Position numbers and translations under genes: made by a program. This document shows, piece after piece, positions 17,713 through 28,724 of a stretch of 64,000 nucleotides of DNA. Within the stretch, counting starts at the first letter, position 1; every line of letters starts with the position of its first letter. The notes beneath the pieces were generated by a model that saw nothing but the letters and a program-made list of their open reading frames with translations, searched no databases and was not told the DNA's origin. This DNA is from Bacteroidaceae bacterium (GTDB lineage Bacteria > Bacteroidota > Bacteroidia > Bacteroidales > Barnesiellaceae_A), in assembly GCA_017522135.1 (NCBI GenBank), contig JAFXAB010000046.1:21556-85555 (forward strand), given 5' to 3'.

Positions 17713-20085
17713 TTATTTTCCGAAGTATACTCGTATTTTTCCGTAAAATGCCCGACCGGCTTTCTGCAGGCTGAAATTATCGTATAGCAACTCATCGGTA
17801 ATATTGCGACACTCCACAATAAAATTGTATCGTCCATGATGCAAGCTATAGGCTACTGAAACATTGTGAGAGAATTGGTCGGGGACTATATAGTCGCCTT
17901 TATTGGCTCCTATGTTGGACGAATAGTAGGTAAAACTATGCATATACTGATTGTCGTATGTTACCGTTAGTTTATTCCCTTTGCCGAATAGATCATTCCA
18001 ATAGAATGATATATCAGAGTCGGCAAACATGTAGGGTATGTTGGGCATACGTTCTTTATATGACAAGTTGGGTACTGATGAGCCTAAGGCTGTGGGCATG
18101 TTGTCGCGCACGTCCATTTGTGTAAAGTTGGCACCAATACTCAGCCATTTGCTATAGCTATATCGCACCGACAAGTTGTATCCTAATGTTTGTACTTTGC
18201 CGTAGTTGATATAGGTTGCAGCCGACTTACCTCCGCTCAGGTCGGTGATATTGCGCTGTATATAGTCGTTGGTATTACGATATACCAAGCCGGCTTCGGC
18301 ATATAGCGAATGTGTGTCAAATGTCTGGTTATAAGCCAAATTAATATTTACATTGTGGCTGTTTTCGGGACGTATACCCACATCTCCTATCTCTAAATCT
18401 TCATCGCCAAACATCTCTTCGATAGTGGGCAGACGGTATGCCTTCTCGTACGACACCTTGGCTTGCAACGACGGTATAATAAAGTATGTTCCGGCTATGC
18501 CATATCCCCAAGAATCGACGTTGCGCGCTGTACGAACATACTCGCTCTGATTGGATGAGGTTGCAACAGGCCCTGCCACAAACTGATTGTAGTACTTACC
18601 AAATACCGATAAGTTCCACTTATTATTGGGCATCAGACGATACGATAGTCCTGTGATGTTCTTACAGGTCTCTTTGTCGATAGCTTGTGTTTGTTCCTCG
18701 ACAGCAAGCAAAGATGTGTTGCTACGATGAAATGAGTTGAACACATGATTGAGTGTGAACAAGTGCATATCGCCCAGACGATAATTGAAGTTGAGCGTAG
18801 CATTCCAATTGTCATTATTAGCTCGTGAATGCTGATAAGATTGCTCTCCGGGCGAGTTCAGCAGTTTTTTGTCACCTACCCAGTTATACTTGTACGATGA
18901 AGTATCGACGTTGGTAGTGATGTTGCGATTGTAATTGGCAGTGAGTGTTGCATCAAGCCCTTCTATCAAAATGTTGCGCTTGCTATATTCGAGAGACGGC
19001 ATGAGCGAGTATCCTTTGCGATGCTTCTCTCCATATACAATTTCCTGTCGCACACCGGTTTGTATCTCCTTATACATATTGGAGTAGGTAAAACCCAACA
19101 TCAAGCGATCGGCCCACTTGGTTTGTACAAAACCAACTTTGGCAACGACGGCCTCGTTGTGATAGGTGTCATTAAATCGCTGTACATGCTCCTTTTTGTT
19201 TTTGTCGATACGCCCTGTTTCAAAATCTTCGACAGGTGCATTTACGTAGTAGTTGTTGTCGGAGTAGTTTTGGAATGCATTTATTTCGTATGTAAGACCA
19301 TTATCGAAACTTTGTCCAAAATGTACATTGGTACGATGGGTGTTGAAAGAGCCATACGAGTAGGAAGCATCAAGAAACCAATTGCGACGTTTCTTTTTGG
19401 TAACAATATTAATTACTCCTCCTATAGCATCGGTTCCGAAACCTACCGGAACAACACCTTTGTACACCTCTATGCGATCGGCGAAGCTCACCGGTATATT
19501 ATTGATGCTAAACGAGTTGCCAACACCTTCTTGGGGCACTCCGTCTATAAACACTTTGATATGTTTACCACTGAATCCATCGAGCGTCAATTGCATGTCA
19601 GAACCCACACCGCCCGACTCACGCAACTTCATACCCGGAATTTTTGACAATGCTTCACCCAGATTTTTAGTGCTATTTTGCAACTCTTTAGTCTCTAATG
19701 CCACGGCATTGAAAGCCGATTGTTTTACTCGACTTACACCGGTCGATACAACCACCACTTCGTCAAGTTGTCGGTTATCGGACTCTAATGAGATATTGTA
19801 GGTTGTCATTACACCCGATGCAACATCTACAGGTTGCTCGGCCGTTGTGTATCCGAGTGAACTAACTACCATCGTGTATTGTCCCGAAGGTGCAATTAGA
19901 CGGTAAGCACCTTGTTCGTCTGTAAAACAACCATAAGATGTACCTTTAAGATATACACTTACATGTGAAGCATCTTTTTCTCCCTCAATGGTGACTTTAC
20001 CTTGTAATCCCGATATTGGCTTGGCTACAGCGTTGGTCGATGCCAACAGAAGTGCCACTGTTAATAAAATATACCTATACGACAC
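17713..20085 (-). CDS. xusA: TonB-dependent outer membrane receptor (XusA-like)
   Basis: 790 residues: signal peptide, carboxypeptidase-like regulatory domain (residues ~25-110), plug domain (LGEALSKIPGMKLRESGGV ... TLDGFSGKHIKVFIDGVPQ), and a 22-strand-type barrel ending RAFYGKIRVYFGK with a terminal aromatic strand. The plug reads like siderophore receptors rather than SusC. First gene of the Xus-like operon; it would import a ferric siderophore handed over by the DUF4374 lipoprotein. No Fur box could be picked by eye. Confidence 0.85.
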   Translation of the reverse strand: MSYRYILLTVALLLASTNAVAKPISGLQGKVTIEGEKDASHVSVYLKGTSYGCFTDEQGAYRLIAPSGQYTMVVSSLGYTTAEQPVDVASGVMTTYNISLESDNRQLDEVVVVSTGVSRVKQSAFNAVALETKELQNSTKNLGEALSKIPGMKLRESGGVGSDMQLTLDGFSGKHIKVFIDGVPQEGVGNSFSINNIPVSFADRIEVYKGVVPVGFGTDAIGGVINIVTKKKRRNWFLDASYSYGSFNTHRTNVHFGQSFDNGLTYEINAFQNYSDNNYYVNAPVEDFETGRIDKNKKEHVQRFNDTYHNEAVVAKVGFVQTKWADRLMLGFTYSNMYKEIQTGVRQEIVYGEKHRKGYSLMPSLEYSKRNILIEGLDATLTANYNRNITTNVDTSSYKYNWVGDKKLLNSPGEQSYQHSRANNDNWNATLNFNYRLGDMHLFTLNHVFNSFHRSNTSLLAVEEQTQAIDKETCKNITGLSYRLMPNNKWNLSVFGKYYNQFVAGPVATSSNQSEYVRTARNVDSWGYGIAGTYFIIPSLQAKVSYEKAYRLPTIEEMFGDEDLEIGDVGIRPENSHNVNINLAYNQTFDTHSLYAEAGLVYRNTNDYIQRNITDLSGGKSAATYINYGKVQTLGYNLSVRYSYSKWLSIGANFTQMDVRDNMPTALGSSVPNLSYKERMPNIPYMFADSDISFYWNDLFGKGNKLTVTYDNQYMHSFTYYSSNIGANKGDYIVPDQFSHNVSVAYSLHHGRYNFIVECRNITDELLYDNFSLQKAGRAFYGKIRVYFGK

Positions 20086-20114
20086 GTTTCAAAAATTACT
20101 ATTAAAATACACCG

Positions 20115-20145
20115 CAAAGGTAGAGGGGTGACGAAAGTTCGGCAA
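20115..20145 (-). promoter_or_regulatory. Promoter of the Xus-like operon
   Basis: Minus strand: TTG (20145-20143), 20-base spacer, then TACCTTTG (20122-20115), a good match to the Bacteroidota sigma-factor consensus, 30 bases upstream of the receptor ATG. Confidence 0.7.
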
Positions 20146-20290
20146 TAACCAAAATTCGGTATTTTTAAAATCTATAATAATCATTTATAACTAACTATAT
20201 TTAGGTATAAGAGCTATGTTATAGATAGTATTTTGAAAACAATTGAAGATTTTTTCATATCTTAGCACCTAAAAAAGAATAAGTACAACT

Positions 20291-21151
20291 ATGCTATACC
20301 TTATCATAGCCATTACATTCGGCTCGCTGTTTGCCATATTATTCAAGATATTTCAGCGAAAAGGTATCAATGCCTTGCAAGCCATTGCTGTCAACTATGT
20401 GGTAGCATTCGTGCTGGGCATGGTGGGCAATGCCTCACAAGGACTGTCGGCCACAGGCATAGGCAGTTGGCTACTCCCCACCATCCTTGTAGGCCTCTTT
20501 ATGATGGCTTCGTTTGTCTCCATGAACATGGCCACTCGCTCACACGGCATAGCCATAGCTACCATTGCCGCAAGGGTAGCATTTATCATCCCGGTACTGT
20601 GTGCCTACCTCTTCCTGCAGGGCAACGAGCCACGTTGGATAGCCTCGGCATTGGTCATAGCCTCGCTACTGCTCATTTTCCCCCATCAAAGCAACGGTAA
20701 GTCGACCACACAACAATGGATATATCCCCTACTCGTCTTTGCTTGCTACGGCATTACCAACTTCCTGCTCAAGCTCTCGCAGCAACTTGTAGCCAACGCC
20801 GGAGGTAGCGATGCCGACCTCAGCCTCGTCACCGGCATAGCCTTCCTATCGGCACTGCTATTTACATTGCTCTACTACATGTTTATGCCTCGCTCACAGC
20901 GCGCCCCACTATCATGGCGCAATGTGGCAGCCGGTATTGTACTGGGTTGTGTCAATGTAGGATGCACCTACTTCCTGCTGAAGTCGCTCATGGTCATAGA
21001 CAGTGGCATATTCTATCCCATATACAACATCGCCATCGTCACCATAGCCACACTTGTAGGTCGCATAGGCTTTGGCGAGAGACTCAAGATTACACAGTAT
21101 ATAGGCGTGGCTGTAGCTATATTGGCCATTATCTTATTTTTCTACCAATGA
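20291..21151 (+). CDS. EamA/DMT-family transporter
   Basis: 286 residues with ten predicted membrane helices in two EamA halves (e.g. ATIAARVAFIIPVLCAYLFL and GIFYPIYNIAIVTIATLVGR). Drug/metabolite transporters of this kind export or import small metabolites; the substrate is unknown. It is divergent from the Xus-like operon and convergent with rplS. Confidence 0.85.
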   Translation: MLYLIIAITFGSLFAILFKIFQRKGINALQAIAVNYVVAFVLGMVGNASQGLSATGIGSWLLPTILVGLFMMASFVSMNMATRSHGIAIATIAARVAFIIPVLCAYLFLQGNEPRWIASALVIASLLLIFPHQSNGKSTTQQWIYPLLVFACYGITNFLLKLSQQLVANAGGSDADLSLVTGIAFLSALLFTLLYYMFMPRSQRAPLSWRNVAAGIVLGCVNVGCTYFLLKSLMVIDSGIFYPIYNIAIVTIATLVGRIGFGERLKITQYIGVAVAILAIILFFYQ

Positions 21152-21172
21152 GCCATACTGTATCAAATGAAT

Positions 21173-21208
21173 AAAAAAACCGCACTGTCGTCGACTATGC
21201 GGTTTTTT
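21173..21208. terminator. Bidirectional intrinsic terminator
   Basis: AAAAAACCGCA ... TGCGGTTTTTT gives a U-tract on both strands; serves the convergent EamA gene and rplS. Confidence 0.9.
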
Positions 21209-21232
21209 ATCTTGCAAAGCGTGTGCCTTGTA

Positions 21233-21583
21233 TTAGACACGTTTTTCGCGGATGCGGGCTTTCTTACCGGTGAGTTGGCGCAAGTAGTACAATTTAGCAC
21301 GACGCACTTTACCACGACGGTTTACAGTAATTTTATCAACGAAGGGAGAGTCGAGGGGGAAGATACGCTCTACACCTACGTTACCCGACATCTTGCGTAC
21401 GGTGAAACGTTTTTTGTCACCATGACCCGAAATGCGAATTACATCGCCACGGAAATCTTGAATACGCTCTTTGTTACCCTCTTGGATGCGGTAAGAAACT
21501 GTGATAGTATCACCGCTCTTGAATTCGGGGTGTTGTTTCTTTTCTGAAGCAAAAGCTTCTTCTACAATCTTAATAAAGTCCAT
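21233..21583 (-). CDS. rplS: 50S ribosomal protein L19
   Basis: 116 residues starting [15 protein letters not shown]; the blocks [32 protein letters not shown] and [21 protein letters not shown] are the L19 signature. A longer frame (to 21634) adds a non-conserved stretch and is rejected. L19 sits at the 30S-50S interface. It appears to be monocistronic, with a terminator right behind it. Confidence 0.98.
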   Translation of the reverse strand: MDFIKIVEEAFASEKKQHPEFKSGDTITVSYRIQEGNKERIQDFRGDVIRISGHGDKKRFTVRKMSGNVGVERIFPLDSPFVDKITVNRRGKVRRAKLYYLRQLTGKKARIREKRV

Positions 21584-23969
<2,386 letters not shown>

Positions 23970-23996
23970 CCACAACAACAATCTCGACAGAATACA

Positions 23997-24039
23997 AAAC
24001 CGGTGCGCCAATATCAAACTGACGCACCGGTTTGTTTTT
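23997..24039. terminator. Intrinsic terminator, ligA / T9SS cargo gene
   Basis: Arms AAACCGGTGCG / CGCACCGGTTT with a TTTGTTTTTC run on the plus strand; also palindromic for the convergent gene. Confidence 0.85.
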
Positions 24040-24055
24040 CTATACAATATGTATA

Positions 24056-25441
24056 TTACTTAACCACTTTGTGAGCTGTGCCGTCGACACATACTACATA
24101 TATACCGGCGGGAAGGTTGTTCAGGTCGATGTTGCCATGGGTAGCCTCGGCAACGAGTGCACCTTGTACGTTGTACACGCGGGCGTTGTTATAGTTACCT
24201 TCTATAAAAGCCCAGCCCGAAGCCATGTATACATTATTGCCTTCGCCTTCGATAGCATCAATGGCATGAGTAGCATTGGGGTCGGTATCCAATACTGCAG
24301 GGATATTGATTGCTCCCATTGAGAAGCTAACCATTGCGATACCACCCAACACCTTACCATCGGCACTGTTGGCAAAGATAGTTGAAAAACTTGCATCGGC
24401 AGTATCCCATGTATAGAGGTCGCTCAATGCAGTCATTACGCCATCTTTGTACATCGATGCTGCGCCCATCAACGACATGCTACCATAAGCCACACCATTG
24501 TTGTCGACAGTGGTGAGCACTTGACCGCCATCAACAAATGCAACCGACTCTTTGTCTTGAGTCCAAGTGAAGCCTGCAAGACCGGTTTGGTTGGCCGATG
24601 CGGCATAGTAACCGGCAAAGTACATACCATTGTCACTTACTGTTGCATAACCCTCGGCATCAAGCCATTGCTCCTCGCCGGTCTCCTCATATACTTCCAT
24701 GGGATCCTTCAAGCAAGTGAGACGCTTCTCCTCGTCATTGATAATGACAGCCGCACTGCGTGCACCGCTACCCCACTCCGAGAAACCTGTGATGATTGAG
24801 CCGTCGTCCGACATATCTTTTACTACCCAGCCATAGGGGCAATCCAAAGCATCGATATTCTCCTGTATGTTTTCAAAGGTTTTTATCAAGTCGTACTCTT
24901 GATTCTCCTCGTTCCATTGCCACAAAGCGGGATAGAGCTTATAAATATATGTATCTGTAATATAACCGGCAATAAATTTCTTGTCGGCCGAGATAGCCAT
25001 TGCACAACCATTCATATCGTCGGCATCTCCCACGCCTTGAGTAAGCTCAGCTTCATTACGAAGTATGGGCAACGACTTCCATACACCATCTTTGTAGTAA
25101 CCGGGACGAGAAGCTACAGCACCGTCATCATTACCGGGAATTTCTACCCAATAATTACCTACGGCAGTACCGTCATCGGCAACGTCCATAAGCATTGATG
25201 CCAAATCAATCTCCTCAAATTTGCCGGTAGAACGAGTCCACATAAAGGCACATGTACCCAGAAAATCATCGTAACCTACGGCATACTCACCATTGGCCGA
25301 TACGCCATAAACTGTACCAAATATACCCTCCATATAATCTGCATCAAATTGAGGATAGTACAGCTTGGCCTCTTTCAAGTCTTGTGCTATCGATGTTCCC
25401 ATAACGGCACAAAGAGCTACACTAAGTAAAAATTTCTTCAT
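24056..25441 (-). CDS. Secreted repeat protein with T9SS sorting domain
   Basis: 461 residues: signal peptide ending TSIAQ, then about seven repeats built around an NGxxxxGY-like core (NGEYAVGY, DKKFIAGY, DGSIITGF, NGMYFAGY, DGKVLGGI), like HAF-type beta-propeller blades, and a ~75-residue T9SS type A tail (MASGWAFIEGNYNNARVYNV ... PAGIYVVCVDGTAHKVV). Expected to be a secreted or surface propeller protein; ligand unknown. It has its own promoter (minus-strand TAATTTTG at 25503-25510). Confidence 0.8.
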   Translation of the reverse strand: MKKFLLSVALCAVMGTSIAQDLKEAKLYYPQFDADYMEGIFGTVYGVSANGEYAVGYDDFLGTCAFMWTRSTGKFEEIDLASMLMDVADDGTAVGNYWVEIPGNDDGAVASRPGYYKDGVWKSLPILRNEAELTQGVGDADDMNGCAMAISADKKFIAGYITDTYIYKLYPALWQWNEENQEYDLIKTFENIQENIDALDCPYGWVVKDMSDDGSIITGFSEWGSGARSAAVIINDEEKRLTCLKDPMEVYEETGEEQWLDAEGYATVSDNGMYFAGYYAASANQTGLAGFTWTQDKESVAFVDGGQVLTTVDNNGVAYGSMSLMGAASMYKDGVMTALSDLYTWDTADASFSTIFANSADGKVLGGIAMVSFSMGAINIPAVLDTDPNATHAIDAIEGEGNNVYMASGWAFIEGNYNNARVYNVQGALVAEATHGNIDLNNLPAGIYVVCVDGTAHKVVK

Positions 25442-25502
25442 AATCGATTTATTTAGGTTTTTTAAAATAGTAGATTTACTGCGGCTATTAAAAACGATGG
25501 GG

Positions 25503-25510
25503 CAAAATTA
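25503..25510 (-). promoter_or_regulatory. Promoter -7 box of the T9SS propeller gene
   Basis: Minus strand TAATTTTG, matching TAnnTTTG, ~62 bases upstream of the ATG; the -33 element is weak. It separates this gene from the capsid-like module upstream. Confidence 0.5.
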
Positions 25511-25562
25511 GTATTAATCTTTCAAAAGATAAAAATATTCACAAATTTTAAATTGACTGTTG

Positions 25563-26189
25563 CTATAAAGCTATATGCGACAGCATTATATCAGACATGG
25601 GTTTATTCCCCATTATATTGTATACTGCGGCGGCACAACGATAACACAACATATCTATAAGCAGAGGGTCAATATCGAAGCTTGCAGCGTGTTCTTCGGG
25701 AGCAAGAATACACAATAACGAGGCTGGGGAATGAGTTGTTGTTGACAACGACAACGAAAAATAGTCTATCACTTTGTTTCCTTGACCATCTTGGGTAAAG
25801 ACAGCCACCGGCTTGGTCGCACTGCCTCGCGTATAGCGATTGAATTGCAACTCATACAGCGGATGTCGCTCATCTATGAAGCGGGTTACCGGCACCTTCC
25901 ATCCTTGCATGTGCAGGTACACCGGTCGTATAACACTCTCATCCAATGTAATACGACCACTTCCATCGGGCCGAGGCCTTGCCTGATAGATATTGCCCAC
26001 CTCTTTTACCGGTAGCATGGCTACAGGTGCAGTCATCAACAAGAAGTGCAATTGCTCATCAATAACACCATCTATATAATCATCTATGGAGACACCCTCG
26101 GTTTGCTCAAAAGTTCCATTCCAATCGGGAGTGAGTTCCTCCATACACACCTTTACACGATCTACAATCTGTTCTCTTGAAATATCCAT
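25563..26189 (-). CDS. Phage neck/head-tail adaptor-like protein (third gene of capsid-like module)
   Basis: 208 residues, no signal peptide, one continuous alpha/beta protein. It opens with a helix (REQIVDRVKVCMEELTPDW), has IDDYIDGVIDEQLHFLLMTAP, a beta-rich middle (VYLHMQGWKVPVTRFIDERHPLYELQ, then GSATKPVAVF) and a C-terminal helix. This plan, especially the GWK...P.YxLQ...G...KPVA pattern, is what I remember of neck/adaptor proteins next to the capsid gene in phages of Bacteroidota. That is recognition without a search. It follows the capsid-like gene after 64 bases, exactly where such a protein sits in a phage head operon. Confidence 0.55.
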   Translation of the reverse strand: MDISREQIVDRVKVCMEELTPDWNGTFEQTEGVSIDDYIDGVIDEQLHFLLMTAPVAMLPVKEVGNIYQARPRPDGSGRITLDESVIRPVYLHMQGWKVPVTRFIDERHPLYELQFNRYTRGSATKPVAVFTQDGQGNKVIDYFSLSLSTTTHSPASLLCILAPEEHAASFDIDPLLIDMLCYRCAAAVYNIMGNKPMSDIMLSHIAL

Positions 26190-26253
26190 AATAATAAATT
26201 ATAAGGGTTGCCCCGAATTGTTACAGCACAATCCGGGTAACCACACAATATTG

Positions 26254-27639
26254 TTAATAACCCACAACACGCATGTGAGCATCGGGGTATCGCAATGTCA
26301 TACAACTTGCCTCGGTAAGCACCAACGCATCGGTATTGCGCACACCGGCTTTCTTCAAGTCGAGCGACTGTGTTGCAAAGGGCATGTGCGACCACTTTTG
26401 AATATACTCGGGGTCAATGATAAGGCCTTCCGAGGTCATTCCGGCTTCGTCGAAAATCTCGGAGTGAATAACATAGAGCTTGCCAAACTTCGACGAGATT
26501 TCATTGAAGTCAAGTCCCCATTTCATCATTTCGCTATCATTTGACATCGTGCGATAATAGTCGAGCTTGCTGATTATACTGATAAGCTCCGAACCGGCCA
26601 TGAGAATCTTGCGTTTATTGCCGGCATTACCGGTAAAACACTTCTTCATCATATCGACCAGATTTTCGTGAGTAAAAGGCTCACCTGTATCAAACTCATA
26701 CTTCTTTTGTACCTGCCACCATATACCACCGGTGAGGCTCACCTCTTCTTTCTTAATAGGGTCGTATATCTTCTGCTTCACACCAAAGAGGAAACTTCGC
26801 TCCATGGTTCTGCGCATATCATAAATGGCAAGCTCCTCTTGATCCGAAAAGTCCCACTCAATCTCCTTGTTTGCCAATTTAAAGAAAGTCGATTGCTCAA
26901 TCTGCATCTTGAATATTTGGCAGAAGTTCTGAGACTTTACCGGCAAAGATTCAAACTGTGCCGTTTGCACATCGAGTTCCGTAGCAGCGCGTCCCAATCT
27001 CAAGAATTTCAAGCCCTTGGTCATAGAAGGGACACAATTGTCAAAGTCGCCAATCTTCTTGCCATTGATAGACATTAAAAGAACCTCACCGGCCTCGACA
27101 TCTACCGACAATACATAAAGCATCAGATATTGTTCGCTATACTCCGACAACACCGAGCCGTAATTGCCTTTACCCAACACCATCAACGTATCGGATGGTA
27201 CAATAGCCTCACAATTGCTCAACTTGATGCGAGCACGATTGTGATTGGCAGTCACAGCCGATTCGGAAGGCTCGGCATAAGACTCCAAGAGAGTATATTC
27301 GGAGGGCTTCGTATCGACCGTATAGTAATCGACAATCATCGACCCCGACTTGCGAGCACCCTTGAAACGTGATATTTGATCTAAGGGTGTCGACATAGGA
27401 CGTATCTTGGTAATACGACTATCTATTTCGTTCTGCAACAACGACGGAGAATATTCTTGAGCCGTTGCAACGGTAAGCGGTTGTTCCGACAAGTGAGTAC
27501 CTGCCAATCCCGGTAATACAACAGCAAGAGATAGCCCCAAATCACTACACCCACATTGCCACAAGAGAATAAAGAGCAGTATCAACGAAAGAGTTGTTAT
27601 TGAGATAATACGGATTTTCTCATCAGATATTTTTTTCAT
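26254..27639 (-). CDS. Phage major-capsid-like protein with N-terminal hydrophobic segment
   Basis: 461 residues. Residues 11-28 are a strongly hydrophobic helix, followed by CGCSDLG and a second apolar stretch (36-47). From about residue 70 the protein reads like an HK97-fold capsid of the kind found in Bacteroidota phages: EIDSRITKIRPMSTPLDQIS (71-90), LRLGRAATELDVQTAQFESL, KEIEWDFSDQEELAIYDMRR, TGGIWWQVQ, an MAGSELISIISKLDYYR block, and GLIIDPEYIQKW with LDLKKAG near the C-terminus. Neighbours are a scaffold-like gene upstream and an adaptor-like gene downstream. No portal, terminase, tail or integrase gene is nearby. Capsid identity is inferred; a fold prediction would decide it. Confidence 0.65.
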   Translation of the reverse strand: MKKISDEKIRIISITTLSLILLFILLWQCGCSDLGLSLAVVLPGLAGTHLSEQPLTVATAQEYSPSLLQNEIDSRITKIRPMSTPLDQISRFKGARKSGSMIVDYYTVDTKPSEYTLLESYAEPSESAVTANHNRARIKLSNCEAIVPSDTLMVLGKGNYGSVLSEYSEQYLMLYVLSVDVEAGEVLLMSINGKKIGDFDNCVPSMTKGLKFLRLGRAATELDVQTAQFESLPVKSQNFCQIFKMQIEQSTFFKLANKEIEWDFSDQEELAIYDMRRTMERSFLFGVKQKIYDPIKKEEVSLTGGIWWQVQKKYEFDTGEPFTHENLVDMMKKCFTGNAGNKRKILMAGSELISIISKLDYYRTMSNDSEMMKWGLDFNEISSKFGKLYVIHSEIFDEAGMTSEGLIIDPEYIQKWSHMPFATQSLDLKKAGVRNTDALVLTEASCMTLRYPDAHMRVVGY

Positions 27640-27775
27640 GATTTCAATTCTTTAAAAAAATTACAATACATTATTACATAAGTTGCTGTATCTACCTCAC
27701 AGAGTATCTCTCGAGAAAAGTGCGATGCCGGATAATAAAAAAAGAGAGAGACTGCATAGATAGAAACAAGAGAAA

Positions 27776-28534
27776 CTACAGATCCCATACGCTGGGGCGA
27801 CGTCGAGTGCGACGATAGCCCTTAGATGCTTTCTCGTCGGGATGCGAATTGTGAACATCGGGCAATGAGTCGCCCAAGGCCTCGCGACGTTCCATAACAA
27901 TGCGTCTGTTACGACCTTTTACCTCGGCCGCATGCTCGGCACACGACAAGTCGGTATCATATCTCAAGCCTTTGTATAACAACTCCAACACATCTTCACT
28001 CAGGTCACCCGTAAAAACATGATGACACACATGAAACACACGATCGAGAAAATCATCCAACTGCGACTCATCCATCTGCTTGTTGTGCATAAAACGCTCG
28101 ATAGATCGGGTACTCTTCTCAACATTACGGTGCATAGCCGACTCCATCTCTTGAAAAGCTCTGTTGCGCTCGACAAACTCTTCATTGGCACGCTTGATGG
28201 CCTGCATCTTTTGAGCATCGCTACTACTATCAAGCAGCTCCTTTCCAAAGTATCGCACACACGCTACCAGAGCATCTTCTCCATCGGCCACATCGGTAAT
28301 GAAAGCACCCACTCGCGGATTGCTATACATAAGTCCGGTGAGTCGATTATGATCATTGAGCATGCGCTCATAATGGTCACTCAAGAATGTTGCATACTCG
28401 TCAAGTGCATCATACACATCATCCTCACTCTCAAAGACACGATTGGGATACTGCTCTACGATGCGACGCGCCAGACGCTCTCTCGAGGTAGCCCCCAGCG
28501 GCTTCTTCGACTGATTTTTTTCTTTTTTATTCAT
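27776..28534 (-). CDS. Phage scaffold-like helical protein (first gene of capsid-like module)
   Basis: 252 residues from ATG 28534 (MNKKEKNQSKKPLG). Almost all helix, with a long coiled-coil-like middle (residues ~105-165). Features that recall scaffolding proteins of Bacteroidota phages: early ARRIVEQYPNRVFESEDDVY, SNPRVGAFI at 71-79, the C-terminal pattern LLYKGLRYDTDL ... AEVKGRNRRIVMERRE (186-218), and a basic tail RRTRRR. It is the promoter-proximal gene, 136 bases before the capsid-like gene, matching head-operon order. The longer frame to 28594 is rejected because it runs through the promoter and operator region. Confidence 0.55.
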   Translation of the reverse strand: MNKKEKNQSKKPLGATSRERLARRIVEQYPNRVFESEDDVYDALDEYATFLSDHYERMLNDHNRLTGLMYSNPRVGAFITDVADGEDALVACVRYFGKELLDSSSDAQKMQAIKRANEEFVERNRAFQEMESAMHRNVEKSTRSIERFMHNKQMDESQLDDFLDRVFHVCHHVFTGDLSEDVLELLYKGLRYDTDLSCAEHAAEVKGRNRRIVMERREALGDSLPDVHNSHPDEKASKGYRRTRRRPSVWDL

Positions 28535-28578
28535 ACTGTTTTTATTAAAAGTTGGTGCCTTATGGCAATGCAAAGAAA

Positions 28579-28608
28579 CTATCGCAAACCCCACATCGGA
28601 TGCGATAG
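28579..28608. promoter_or_regulatory. Inverted repeat, possible operator of the capsid-like module
   Basis: CTATCGCA (28579-28586) and TGCGATAG (28601-28608) form a perfect 8-bp inverted repeat with a 14-base spacer, 45 bases upstream of the scaffold-like ATG and overlapping its likely promoter (minus-strand TTTCTTTG just downstream). The divergent pepP gene starts 117 bases to the right, so it could affect both. Confidence 0.5.
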
Positions 28609-28724
28609 AATGAAAATGTAATTTTTTTGCAAAAATTTATGCCGGTAAGACGATTGTTCAAAAGAAAAGCCGTAACTTTGACCAACAGCCTATTTTGTAA
28701 ACCAATTAAAGAAAGGATAATACT

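Noticed and set aside
25563..28534. Complete prophage around the capsid-like genes
   Set aside because: Both flanks are host genes, and there is no integrase, terminase, portal, tail, lysis gene or att-like repeat.
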